DNA of 64,000 nucleotides, taken from NCBI GenBank assembly GCA_024449915.1, contig JAMZAV010001855.1:1-64000 (forward strand), in the 5' to 3' direction. The translations under genes were made by a program, and so were the position numbers. The notes under the pieces are model-generated. The model saw nothing but the letters and a program-made list of their open reading frames with translations. It did no database searches and was not told where the DNA came from. This document shows positions 54,633-64,000 of this stretch, piece after piece. The DNA is from Sweltsa coloradensis. Taxonomy: Eukaryota > Arthropoda > Insecta > Plecoptera > Chloroperlidae. Positions within the stretch are counted from its first letter, which is position 1. Every line of letters begins with the position of its first letter.

Positions 54633-54900
54633 GTAGAAGCGGGATAAGAGAAGTTATTCGAGTTGGCGCTGGATAACGACGACGACATGAGAAACTAGGG
54701 CGCTCCAATCGGTTAATTTATATAATAATTTATAACTATAAGTTTTACTGTTCTCTATATTTTCTGTATTTTGTCTGTACATCTGAAAATGCTTCTTGCA
54801 AAATGTAGATACTATGACAATAAACCATTTATTATTATTATTATTATTAATTATTATTATTATTATTATTATTATTGTGCCGCCTGTGATATTGATGATA
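54633..54900 (+). other. Probable LINE 3' end with (ATT)n tail
   Basis: A UTR-like sequence with GACAATAAACCATTTATT leads into a long (ATT)n run (about 54829-54886), as in LINE or SINE 3' tails. No coding region was found. Confidence 0.5.
54829..54886 (+). repeat. (ATT)n microsatellite
   Basis: Around 19 ATT units with one interruption (TTAATTATT). Confidence 0.95.
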
Positions 54901-55009
54901 TGAAATGAGTTAATGGTGTGGTTGATGATTATACTGTTTTCTAAGTGTACGGTATATATAAGAATATAAGAAAAGAAAATGATGGTGATGATAGTAATGC
55001 CAAAACAAA

Positions 55010-55590
55010 ATTATTTATTTGAATGGAAATAAATAGGTAAATAAAATATTTGTGTATGATGTGAATAAAATTTTGTTGAACAAATTTCTTTGAATGAGAA
55101 ATTTAGAAAGTTTGTTGCCGTTATTATATGATAGAAGTTCGTCATATGATTGGGAGGAATCAAATTGCGTGCACAAGGCATCATATTTGGTACATTCTGC
55201 TAGCATATGATGTACGGTTAAAGGTACATCACATGTGTCATATCTGGGAATAACCTTTTCCCTGGTTAAGAGATATCCGTGAGTTAAAAGTGTGTAGAAG
55301 TGTGTAGAGGTGTGTGGCCTATTCAAATTCTGGACAATACCACCTCCTCTCTACGCGAGAGTCGAGACGCAGGAGGACAAATTTTTACGGTCAGTGTGGG
55401 CATCACACTATGCAAATTGTTATTTTGCATCACATCCCAAGATGCTTGTAACCACTCTTGACATCTGGAACGGGAACTAGATTGACATCAACTTCGCAGC
55501 GCTGGGAAGCTTTCTTAGAAGTCGGATCAGCGTGTTTATTTCCCTATATGTCTACGTGTCCAGGTATCCAGCAAAACTCTTACAGGGCTC
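55010..55590 (-). pseudogene. RNase H LINE 'X', C-terminal part
   Basis: On the minus strand, FCWIPGHVDI followed by GNKHADPTSKKAS (end of an RNase H domain, about 55500-55590), then a linker, then RPHTSTHFYTLLTHGYLL and CDVPLTVHHMLAECTKYD (55200-55326), a conserved zinc-binding-like tail of RNase H LINEs. The N-terminal half of the same domain lies at 58491-58770; the 2.9 kb between is a later insertion. Stops (e.g. after PGHVDI) make it inactive. Confidence 0.8.
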
Positions 55591-56929
55591 CAATTGACTA
55601 GTTTTAAAAATATAGGAATTTTGAGCCAAATATATAGGAATTATTATGTCAAATATATAGGAATTATAGAAAATTTTCGGGAATTAAACGTATAACGTGC
55701 TTAGGAGTATTTTACAGTTAACTGAACTGGTATCGAAATATTTTAAGTTTTATAAAGTGAAGTACAGTAAGTACTAAGTAGGCATTACTAGAATTGTGCA
55801 ACTTACTCCAGTCACATTAACATATACAAATAATAAGACCAGAATCTCATTGATTACTAACGTAGTATCGGAGCACCACAAGTTCTATTTGGTCAATTTA
55901 CTTCTGAATGTTAGCCAAGTCTTGTTTGCGGGCAGGATACTTGTGGAGTTGTGGGACCACTTATGAAGCTTCACTAAAAAATCCCCCATTTCGATGTAGG
56001 AATTGTATCCATAGCTTTTCCAAATGAATTAAATATTAACAGACCTACAGACACCTACAGGAGTGTTTCCCTTCTAACCAAATCGAGAAATTTACCAAAT
56101 GAGTTGTGGATAATGTGGAGGATAAAATACATGTACCGATTGAGATACGGCGGACTGTTTTTAGTTTTTACGTATGCATTCATGTTCACTGGTCCATCTG
56201 AACTAATGACATAAATAAGCTTAGCATAGCAAAGCCCTATCCTTCACTCCGAGCGCTAGCGTGCCGATTAGAAGCCATCATGAAAGGGGAAAATCATATC
56301 CCAGACACATATATACTTCAGCTAGTTGGCTAATCAGTGGCGTATCCAAGGGGGGGGGGGAGAGGGGGGACAAAACCCCCCCCCTTTTGCGAAAGAAAAG
56401 TGTGAAAGTGCACTTAAACGTTTCAATGGAGAATATAGAATAACCGTTTTATGCAAAACTAAATGCAAATTACCATCTGACCAAAAGAGGATTAAGTACA
56501 GATACAAATTTGGTTATTGTGATGCTTTAAAACGCACAGATTTTCACCAAAATGACCTTGAAAATGAAAACTTTTAGATTAAAAACAGGATTTTAGTAGA
56601 TAAGAAGTTGGTGATGCTTTAAAACGCACAGATATTCACCAAAATGACCTTGAAAGAGAAAACTTTTGTCATTGAATGGCATTGATCTGAACCAATCATC
56701 AGGAGTTTGTTAGACTGCAATTTATTTAATTATTTAGGCCTAGTTAGTATTTTGGAAAATAATGAAAAATAATTATTTTTACTGGCACAAATTATACTAG
56801 GGAGTAGGGATTCATAAAAACAATGCCCATTTTGTTTAAAAATTGTAAAAATTGTTCAAAAATATAGGAACCATTTGAAAAAATAGGAATTATAGGAATT
56901 ATACACCACTACTCTGAATATAGGCCAGG
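55591..56929. mobile_element. Repeat-derived block bounded by TATAGGAATT motifs, with a G/C-run hairpin
   Basis: The block opens with AAAATATAGGAATT repeats and closes with the same motif (56865-56905). Inside is CAGTGGCGTATCCAAGG followed by G-runs, ACAAAA and a C-run (56336-56392), which can pair into a hairpin; this motif is common at ends of ancient invertebrate DNA transposons. An internal duplicated TGATGCTTTAAAACGCACAG lies at 56520 and 56612. No coding recognised, and ends are not resolved. Confidence 0.4.
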
Positions 56930-58490
56930 AAATCTATATTTATTTATTTTTTCTTGTGCAAAGTTGGCCACTTTAGCCATTCTTCTGTCTTGCTATCCAA
57001 TATAAGACTGCCTCCTTTTCTATCCTGCTCAGTTCATCGGGCAGGGAGTCAATGTCACTCTTGAGGGCGGCCCATCTAAAGAGGTGCGTTCTGTCTTGGT
57101 CTTCTATATTACAAAGTTTACAGGTGACCGGTTCGTTTGTAATTGTAATGTTAAAACGGTGCAGGTGGTGTTGCAAGACGGGCGGTGGCCGTCTTTCTCG
57201 ACCAGTCTTTGTCTGGCCCTTTCTTGATCTCGGTCCACCAGTTCTTTAGTCGTGAAGTCTCTTCTGTGGTGTTCATAAAGATCTTTTTTGTGGTTGATTT
57301 GATCTTAGTTTTGACATTTTTGAAGGAGAGAGGCGCTGCTGGTGGTTGCGGTGCTTTTGGCCTTTGGCACTTTTTGCCAAGAAATGGGCGGTGGCCGTCT
57401 TTCTCGACCAGTCTTTGTCTGGCCCTTTCTTGATCTCGGTCCACCAGTTCTTTAGTCGTGAAGTCTCTTCTGTGGTGTTCATAAAGATCTTTTTTGTGGT
57501 TGATTTGATCTTAGTTTTGACATTTTTGAAGGAGAGAGGCGCTGCTGGTGGTTGCGGTGCTTTTATGGCACTTTTTGCCAAGAAGTTTGCCTTTTCATTC
57601 CCCATGATCAGGCAGTGGCTAGGGATCCATTGCGCCTCTAATAGTTTGTTTTGCTGACGGAGGCTGGCAAGAGAGTTTTTGAAAAGCAGCGATTTTGGAT
57701 GGAGGTTTGCTGCTTGGGTGATAAATTGGATGGCCGAGACGCTGTCGCTTAGGATCACAAATTTTGTCTTGTTGAGAGGGAAGGCGGGGGTCTCGGTGAT
57801 TTTTTCGGCCGCCCTGGCAATGGCTGCGACCTCAGCGTCGAAGTATGTTTCGCACGCTCCCATTGGAGTGGCTTCTTCAAAGAAGATGCAGTGGATGCCG
57901 TAACCTGTTCTGTTTGTAGCCGAGTCATAGGAGCCGTCTGTGAAGATGTGCACCCACTCTTGAAGAGGAAAGTGCTTCTTCAGGTGCTTCTCGGCAAGCT
58001 CTTTCAGTTCTTTATGGTCATCTTTCTTCTCGATGCCATCAATTTTGGTCCCCGGGGCAAGCTGATTGGACTTGTCCGGCAGAAGCTCTGGGAGTGGTAC
58101 GTCAAGTGGTGCACGTGGTGCTTCTAGGAGGATAGGACAGTTTTTACTCTTCAGTTGGTGAACTGTTTCAGCAAAGTTAGTGTGCGCCTTGACTTTTGAG
58201 GTTGGGCAGTTGAGCCATTTGTCAAGGTTTATGCGCGCCAGTTTTTTGTGCAGTTGGACAGCGCGCTGCTCTCTTCTTAGCTGTAGAGGCTCAATTTGGA
58301 TGAACCACTCCATGGCGATAATTGGGGTGGTTTTCACTGCTCCCGTGATCAGGCGAAGGGCTCGATTTTGGACTCTGTCGACGTAGCTGGCGTGCGTTGC
58401 AGCGGCGGCGGGGAAGACTTCGGTGCCGTACTCAATGGCTGGTCTGATGTAAGTTTTGACAACTTGGAGCCCTGCTCTTATGATAGAACC
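56930..58490 (-). pseudogene. RNase H LINE 'Y', RT thumb to RNase H and zinc tail, inserted in LINE X
   Basis: Minus strand from 58490: VKTYIRPAIEYGTEVFPAA and RVQNRALRLITGAVKTTP (RT thumb), then an RNase H domain with WVHIFTDGSYD (Asp), YFDAEVAAIARA (Glu), VILSDSVSAIQF (Asp) and QWIPSHCLIMGNEKANFLAK (His region). The C-terminal part is disrupted by a 206-bp tandem duplication (57181-57580). Beyond that, CKLCNIEDQDRTHLFRW and VLYWIARQKNG (56973-57176) form the zinc tail, followed by an A-rich 3' end. The N-terminal RT is missing (5' truncation). The first ~60 codons of the continuous frame above 58490 belong to LINE X, not to this element. Confidence 0.87.
57181..57580 (-). repeat. Tandem duplication (206-bp unit) within LINE Y
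   Basis: GGCGGTGGCCGTCTTTCTCG at 57181 recurs at 57387 and the following ~180 bases match, ending at TGGCACTTTTTGCCAAGAA in both. The second unit carries a small deletion (GGCCTT lost near 57560). Confidence 0.92.
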
Positions 58491-58770
58491 CTTAGAGTTT
58501 AGTTTTTCTAAGAAATGGATGACTTGTACCAAATCATGACTTGAATACATGAAGTTTATGGCTTGAAGTGAGCTCAAGCTATCTGAACACAAAAGGTTAT
58601 TCTCCACAACGGCAATGTAGAATGTATTTGAGAGCTTTGCGGATGGCGAATAACTCTGCAGTGCAAACTGAACACACATCACTTAGCCTGAAACGTTCAG
58701 GTAATGTAGCAAAAGGTAGCAAAGGTGGCAAAGGCACTTCCAGCCTTGTTGGAACGCGATAAATGTTAAT
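58491..58770 (-). pseudogene. RNase H LINE 'X', N-terminal RNase H part
   Basis: Minus strand: SVCTAELFAIRKALKYIL (Glu region), then after a frame change NNLLCSDSLSSLQAI (Asp) and VIHFLEKLNSKG, which would normally be followed by the WIPGHV block found at 55590. The two halves of one domain are separated by LINE Y and the block at 55591-56929. Confidence 0.8.
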
Positions 58771-58883
58771 TTCGTATTCATGAAGACTTTATACTGCCTT
58801 TGTTATACTAGTACAACTTAAGCTCATTTTTGACCCCAGCTAAATCGGGGGTGAGGTAGAGGATAACAACATATTTTATTATT

Positions 58884-59461
58884 ACTAGGCCGCTTCGCGA
58901 ACGCTTTTTTTAGTCGCCTTGATGGATGAGCTTTTTTGTAAGTTTTTAGTTTGGCGTGGGATCACTTTGCCTTTGCAAGTGCTTTTTGAATGCATTGTAG
59001 GTGATTGTTGTCAAGTTTCTATTGTTACTTGATAATTGTTATTATAAACCTAAAAAACTCTTATTAAATCCGTTATTCTATGGATTCTGGCTAACTTTTT
59101 AACTTTTTCTTTAAAAAAGCAATACATCACCATTACCTTAATGTCCATGTAAAATATGAATGATGTAGCCCCACCCGTTTGGTCAGAATCGGCCCAAATG
59201 TCACGAAAATATTGCACAAAAATCGGGGGAAAAATCATAATAGTAGTCCTACGATATTCATGAGAAATATTTCTTCGATTGTACCCAAAAACATGGCAGG
59301 TCTAACCTCAGAGATTTCGAAGGTCCCTTCCAATTTTCATCAAGATTGCATATGCCGTTTGCCCGGTAGAGTGCGAACAAACAGAGAGAGAAAAAAAAAA
59401 AAAACATTGGAGGTAAATATTTTGAGGGGTCAGTGAAATTGAAGTCTGCTTCGCTCATCCA
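58884..59461 (-). mobile_element. Helentron-like element, family 4 (HINE4)
   Basis: Plus-strand left end ACTAGGCCGCTTCGCGAACGC, then GGATGAGC; right end GCTTCGCTCATCCA. It has the same logic as the other families: 3' hairpin, CCTAGT, internal copy of the 5' end. Part of the interior (about 59000-59195) resembles the right block of repeat P. Confidence 0.65.
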
Positions 59462-59699
59462 AATAATAATATTTTATTTAAAAAAACGTTAGGGCCCTAT
59501 TACATTTGGAGCTCAACTTATGTTAGCCTATATGTTTAACTTATAAGGGAAAATGGTGCTGCCACATTGTAATAAAAGTATTGGAATGAAATATTTAAAA
59601 ATTTCATGATAAAACAAAATTACTTTTCTCATTACAATATTTTTTTTGTACACCTCCAAAAATAATATATAGCTTAGGTTTAAAAATGTAAAAAAGTTT

Positions 59700-59765
59700 G
59701 TTCTCATGGGGATCGAACCCCAGCCGGCTGTGCAACAGCGTAAACATTCCATAATGCTATTGAAG
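59700..59765 (-). ncRNA. tRNA-like sequence (minus strand)
   Basis: B box GGTTCGATCCC (complement of 59709-59719) and A-box-like TAGCATTATGG (complement of 59749-59759). The stem pairings are poor; probably a tRNA pseudogene or SINE head. Confidence 0.35.
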
Positions 59766-59788
59766 CTGGCAAATATTTGCCGCGCCAG

Positions 59789-60919
59789 TGTAGAGACCCG
59801 TGGAAATGGTTTTATTTAATAAAACCTAAATAACGCCGCTAAATGATAATAAAACCATATATAATACCAATAGAATACTTTAGAGAAAGGAAGGTGGTGA
59901 TACTAACAGACTCAAGAGCATCTATCCAGGCTATAGTGAGTAGAGAAGAAACAGAAGCAGAAAAAAGAAACTGCAAGATAAGAATCCTGAGGTTGATGAA
60001 TGCGGGTAACACAGTAATGCTACAGTGGATACCGGCACACTGCGGCATAAACGGAAACGAGAAGGCTGATTTCCTCGCTAAAATGGGAAGTAAAACCAAG
60101 CAATTCATAAACAACATTTCATACAGATCAGCTAAATCACATCTGAAATCAGCCAGCAACTCGGAGGTAAAGAAGGCGTGGAAGGAGAAAGGCAAGAATA
60201 AAATGTGGAGTGAGCTAGTTAATACAAGGAAAGGAAGAAATGATAGGACAAACCGTTATAGGAGAAGAAATACAACAACACAGTTTAGACTAGATACCGG
60301 CCATGACTTGCTAGCAAAGCACTTGCATAGAATAGGTGTGATGGAGAGCAGCATGTGTAAACTCTGTGGTGATGGAACACAGGACAGACAACATCTATTT
60401 AGATGCGCTACATTGAAAGGACACAATGGGGAAATGCCAGGGGGTATGGACAGGAGGGAACAGGAGTCCTATCTTTACTGGTTGTCAAGACACATGATGA
60501 CATAGATATGTCAATGTGGGCATAAGAGAAGAAGACCATATAACACCGCTTAATGGTTATAACACCAAATTAACAGTGGGTTTTATTTTGCTATTTCCTC
60601 TAACAAAATCAACATTATCTCCACTATTCAAAAACTTTCAATCTTAACTTGCTGAGAATTTGAGTGTTTCTTACTTAAATTCAAGATGAAATGAAAACAA
60701 AACACGTAAAAAAATAAAAAATAAATGAAAAACTGCAGAAACAATCCTTGGGTGACATCTGTGCCATAAAAACAATGGCAATTTGTGTGCATATTGGAAT
60801 TCTCTCTTGTTTTGCCATGCAAGAAATGCGAAAATAAAATAAAAACATATAACACCACTTTTTACATTTTTTAAAACGAATTTTAGGAAAAAATAAAACC
60901 ATTTACTCGGAACTCTACA
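59789..60919. mobile_element. Inverted-repeat-flanked segment carrying an RNase H frame
   Basis: TGTAGAGACCCG...AAATGGTTTTATTT at the left and AAATAAAACCATTT...CTCTACA at the right are imperfect inverted repeats of about 28 bp. Between them lies an intact 220-codon frame from an RNase H LINE. The subterminal words ATAACGCCGCTAAATG and ATAACACCGCTTAATG recur. No target duplication was resolved. It may be a DNA transposon that captured, or was invaded by, a LINE fragment. Confidence 0.45.
59843..60505 (+). CDS. LINE RNase H C-terminal half plus zinc tail, uninterrupted
   Basis: The frame contains KVVILTDSRASIQAIVS (RNase H Asp), VMLQWIPAHCGINGNEKAD (catalytic His region), a basic linker, FRLDTGHDLLAKHLHRIG, then CKLCGDGTQDRQHLFRC and ESYLYWLSRHMMT. 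It is clearly related to LINE Y (56930-58490). The domain start (TDG box) is absent, so the likely ATG at 59843 is not the ancestral start and RNase H activity is unlikely. The absence of breaks over 220 codons contrasts with the other LINE fragments. Confidence 0.78.
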   Translation: MIIKPYIIPIEYFRERKVVILTDSRASIQAIVSREETEAEKRNCKIRILRLMNAGNTVMLQWIPAHCGINGNEKADFLAKMGSKTKQFINNISYRSAKSHLKSASNSEVKKAWKEKGKNKMWSELVNTRKGRNDRTNRYRRRNTTTQFRLDTGHDLLAKHLHRIGVMESSMCKLCGDGTQDRQHLFRCATLKGHNGEMPGGMDRREQESYLYWLSRHMMT

Positions 60920-61025
60920 GTACGGGTAATAGGCAACGAAACAAAGTAAATAAATACGTGTTTCAAAATAAAAGTTGAACTTCTTAGTCGATTATAAGTA
61001 TTGTTGTTTGTAGCCTGAGTCACCG
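60920..61025. other. Short spacer
   Basis: Nothing recognised. Confidence 0.4.
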
Positions 61026-61116
61026 CCGCAAGGTAGGGGGAAGAAAAGGAATGTTACCGGGTAGTCAACACATGGCTCACTCACTCGTTTAACAACGACT
61101 TTGGCGTTTCCCTAGT
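61026..61116 (+). mobile_element. HINE3-like 3' end
   Basis: GTTACCGGGTAGTCAACACA leads into CTCACTCGTTTAACAACG and hairpin arm GGCGTTTCCCTAGT, as at 53452. No matching 5' end was found, so it is a fragment or a 5'-divergent copy. Confidence 0.6.
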
Positions 61117-61401
61117 TTATCTAGTTCCTGGTACACTTTGATTAGTTGTAGCTAGGCCTAGGGTAGAAGTTCTAATGTCCAATTAGTAGAGCCTAACCCT
61201 GAAATAATCGTTATCTTCGTTTTTATCATCTGTTTTTGCAAAAAAGATGCAAATGAATATGAATGTGTTTTCTCCTTGATCCTAGCTTATTACTATGCAC
61301 TGTTTATTCTTAGATAATGCATGTTAAGGGAACCTAAGTGGGCATTGTCCGGTTCTCTCCCGTCAGCGTGGTATAGGCGATTAACCTGTGCTAAATGTTT
61401 C
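61117..61401. other. Spacer without recognised features
   Basis: AT-rich, no genes seen. Confidence 0.4.
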
Positions 61402-61975
61402 GTAATCGATAGTGCATGAACCCGACCACGGACCGGAATTATATTCATACTGTAAGAAACTATAATCTTTCCTCTTTGTGTGGATAAACAGAACTTTGCT
61501 CTATCACAATATTAATGAAATTTGTTTTGAGTTGAAGTGAAGTCCACATTTACACTGTTGCCGAACCTTCCAAACTGCTTATGAAAAAGCACGTAAAAAC
61601 ATTTTGTCCGTGGCATCAGCACAACATTTTGGTATCCGACTGGCTTTGTGGCTACTGTGAGGTCACTGGGTTGTACTAGATTATACATTACTCATAAAAT
61701 ATCCTTCATGTGCCAACACAATCTTGAATGTGAAATACATTTAGCAACCATGGACAGGCGCGTGGTATGCGAGGATGCCACAGCTGCACACAACGTGACT
61801 GCGTCTCGCTTAGGTTGCCGCTCTGTCAGAGTACATCTGCGACAGCGCGCAAACATGGTTCCATTTAACTCATAATACGTAGTTTGAATTTAGGAAGTGT
61901 CATCGAGCAAAGTAGGATGCCATCATCTTCTTCGCAAAATTATGCATCTTGTGATGTTATTGGTTTAGATTTCTA
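61402..61975 (+). repeat. Dispersed repeat R1, copy 2 (uninterrupted)
   Basis: Matches 16313-16399 plus 18466-18948. It serves as the uninserted relative of the HINE1 insertion at 16400-18465 (TGTGTGGATAAACAGAACTT in place of the insertion). Open frames are short. Confidence 0.75.
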
Positions 61976-62538
61976 CGATAAGATAAGTTACGGCACCTTC
62001 AAAACATAGGTTCCCTATACATAAAATTATACAATGCATCCCCTTATCTTGCGGTTTCAATGCCTTGATCAGTGCACAAAGTAATACAATTATATTAATT
62101 ACTTAATTAAAATCTCTGAAGTTCCAAAGTTGATTACTACAATTAAAACCTGGCCTGGCAAAAACAACCCATGCACACGTCAGGATTTAAATTTCGCGCC
62201 TCATGTAACACCAGCGCCCCTGGAGGCGCGGTGTGCTTGAGGCTCGAAATTGCCTCTCAGCTACATCAATGGAAAAACAGCCTTCTTTCCTGTATGGAGC
62301 GTAGTGTAATATTTAAGTATTTGCTACGGTGGCGCGGCCTGCAGAAAGCTTTGCGTGCGCAGTGTGGTCCTTGTCAACAATTGTGTTGCAGAATAATAGT
62401 AGTTGAGGTGATAAAGACTGTTATGCCTGCTTTACTCTTATCTCCAAGGTAGAGACGAAGAGTCTGGTACAGGCCTACCGATACCTAACTGAAAAAGGGA
62501 GATTCAAGATATACATTCTTTTAAAGAATTACACTCAC
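61976..62538. other. Non-coding stretch, possible intron, with a strong hairpin
   Basis: If 62539-62689 is an exon, this is its downstream intron on the minus strand. It contains the hairpin 62190-62251; otherwise nothing recognised. Confidence 0.4.
62190..62251. ncRNA. Imperfect ~62-nt hairpin (pre-miRNA-like or palindromic relic)
   Basis: AATTTCGCGCCTCA pairs with TGAGGCTCGAAATT with one mismatch, and CACCAGCGCC pairs with GGCGCGGTG with one bulge, leaving a 6-nt loop CCTGGA. About 25 pairs in total. Size and imperfections resemble a microRNA precursor, but a transposon palindrome is equally possible. Confidence 0.35.
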
Positions 62539-62689
62539 TTTCGGTTTGAGTGAGTCGTTCAAGCTCGTTGGAATTAGCAGTTGTAAAAAAGAATCTACTG
62601 CTTTGATCATTGAAGGTCATGATGTTCATCCCGATAGCTGTTTGAATGTTTTGCACCACTTCGGCATGTATGAAGTTTGGATCCAGTCC
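62539..62689 (-). CDS. Internal exon of an unrecognised host gene
   Basis: On the minus strand a pyrimidine-rich acceptor (CATTTTTTTTCAAG) precedes a 151-nt open stretch ending at CCGAAA followed by the strong donor GTGAGT. It encodes 50 residues from GLDPNFIHAEVVQNIQTAIG to NELERLTQTE plus one base (entry phase 0, exit phase 1). The product looks like an ordinary folded segment (mixed helix/strand, FFF core). No repeat copy exists in the window and the splice sites are near-consensus at both ends, making this the best host exon here. No family recognised. Confidence 0.6.
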
Positions 62690-63017
62690 CTTGAAAAAAA
62701 ATGACATTGTGTTAGAACGGCCTATGGGCACTTGTAGGGTAATTATGTTTACACAATGTAATACATGTAGGCCTACACAATGTATTGTAACATAATGTCT
62801 AGGCTAGGCTAGGTATATTGAAATTTAGAATCCACGCTGGCATATAATATGTTTATATTCAAATTGTGTCTGTCTCAATATCCACCAGAGCGGTCTATAG
62901 TGGGTCGCGGTCTATAGTGGGTAGGCCTATTTGAGCTTCCTGCTTAACCATGTTTTAAAATTCTAAAATAAAACTATTATTACAATTAGAAAAAGGCCAA
63001 TCGGCTAGTTTAGTATG

Positions 63018-63098
63018 ATTGGAGAAGGGTTGACAGGTTGGAAAAGCATAGAGAACATAAACAACATAAAACCCAGCCTGAAGGGCTGTTTTTTTTTT
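63018..63098 (+). repeat. Short dispersed repeat with terminal hairpin, copy 1
   Basis: ATTGGAGAAGGGTTGACAGG through AGCATAGAGAACATAAA and CCCAGCCTGAAGGGCTG; the end folds as AGCCC/GGGCT. It recurs at 63808-63875. Confidence 0.75.
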
Positions 63099-63807
63099 TT
63101 TTTACTAAAATAAAACTATGTTTACTTTGAAGTATTAACCATCTTAATTCTTATTATTGTGTTTAAATATAGGCATTCAATTGAAGATATTTAAGATAAG
63201 CTAAAGTTATGGGCCTATGCATTAACTTCTATTCTAGTATAACTTTTGTGGTTCCAGTATGTTTGGTAAATATCTGGAGAATCAAAATAATTTGATAAAA
63301 CAGAAAAATTGAGTTTGAGATTTGGCACTCTCTTGGTGTTGTGCCTTACTCATGAAGAGAGCCTAACGCACACATAAAAAATAGTATGTCAGATGGTCTA
63401 TACTGGGTCATGACCAAAAAACTAAGTTTAACAAAGATCATACCAACAAAGGTCATCAATAAAGGCAGATAAAGGAGAAGAAAGAATAAAGGCGTTTTTA
63501 AAAGTTCCTACCCAACACTGTCTCTTATTAGGCCAACGCCTAGTGATGCATTTTCTTTGGAGAATTTTCTCGGGAATATTCTCGAGCATGAGCATTTTCC
63601 GAGCATATTCTAAAAACTTCAGTTTTGCATAATCTTAATCTACTGTCATATGCCATGTTACTCAAACTTTCCCTTAATCTGTTTGGAAAATTGTGAATTT
63701 TGAATTGGCTACTAACTTGGGAACTACCTACAAGTTTTGGTCTAGGCTAATTTAAATGTTTGATACTTGCTGATTGTGTTCAGATATAAGAAACAAAAAT
63801 TAGGGAA

Positions 63808-63875
63808 TTGGAGAAGGGTTGTCAGGTTGGGAGAGCATAGAGAACATAAAGCCCAGCCTGAAGGGCTGGGGGCGA
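63808..63875 (+). repeat. Short dispersed repeat with terminal hairpin, copy 2
   Basis: ATTGGAGAAGGGTTGTCAGG through AGCATAGAGAACATAAA and AGCCCAGCCTGAAGGGCTGG. Same orientation as copy 1, about 790 bp apart. Confidence 0.75.
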
Positions 63876-64000
63876 CAAAACACTTCACATGCTGACAGTG
63901 TTGTCAAAGCTACCTACTTTTTAAAAATAGCATAGCTACTTTTTAAGCTACTTTCATTCTTAAGTAGGCTAGCTTGCTACTTGTACAGCTACTTTAAAAT

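Larger units (their letters stand above)
62690..64000. other. Probable intronic/intergenic AT-rich DNA
   Basis: No further exon was identified. It holds two copies of a ~70-bp repeat (63018-63098 and 63808-63875) and a poly-T run at 63090-63103. Confidence 0.4.

Noticed and set aside
57346..57657. Hydrophobic plus-strand frames resembling a small membrane protein
   Set aside because: They are the complement of the duplicated LINE Y RNase H coding region.
61648..61875. 75-codon plus-strand frame
   Set aside because: It lies in repeat R1; the matching stretch at 18640-18850 has indels that break it, and no family is recognised.

Overview
The window is eukaryotic, almost certainly animal. It holds several LINE clades (one with an esterase-type ORF1, several with C-terminal RNase H), tRNA-headed SINEs, LTR retrotransposons, hAT and TTAA cut-and-paste relics, and a few exon-like pieces with GT/AG (one GC) splice signals. 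The base composition is AT-rich with many TAGGCCTA-like palindromes, and the mix recalls marine invertebrate genomes; I cannot name the species. There is no complete host gene. Almost every long open frame belongs to a transposable element, usually a decayed one, and the main story is nesting.

Layout. 1-1735: relic of a hAT-transposase C-terminus, then unannotated AT-rich DNA. 1736-13961: a large LTR element with about 2-kb LTRs, a 4-bp target duplication, a tRNA-Lys primer site present in two tandem copies, a gag-like coiled-coil protein and no pol; a complete but dead Ty3/gypsy element with about 205-bp LTRs (5572-9531) sits inside it between perfect ACCCG duplications. 14.0-24.1 kb: SINEs, Helentron-like non-autonomous elements, a giant TTAA fold-back element with a TA-flanked element inside it, long palindromes and tRNA-like sequences, plus one probable host exon on the minus strand (20471-20633). 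25.0-34.4 kb: fragments of two LINEs, three hAT-type elements with perfect 8-bp target duplications, and a larger one with an imperfect duplication. 34.5-48.8 kb: a Jockey-type LINE split inside ORF1 by a 9.6-kb CR1-like LINE, which carries a 2.7-kb tandem duplication and three Helentron-like insertions (one a truncated duplicate). 48.8-61.1 kb: more LINE fragments (two RNase H LINEs nested in one another), a SINE with a 14-bp target duplication, and further Helentron-like copies. 61.4-64 kb: a dispersed repeat, a strong hairpin, and a convincing minus-strand host exon (62539-62689).

The most interesting system is a set of at least four families of short elements. They share a 3' end made of AACGC...GCGTT hairpin arms followed by CCTAGT, an internal match to the 5' end just upstream of that hairpin, and a GAGCG-rich 5' end. 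They insert between two T residues with no target duplication. The window itself supplies paralogous empty sites for three insertions, so the boundaries can be read directly. This matches Helentron-type (HINE) rolling-circle elements; no Rep/helicase gene is in the window.
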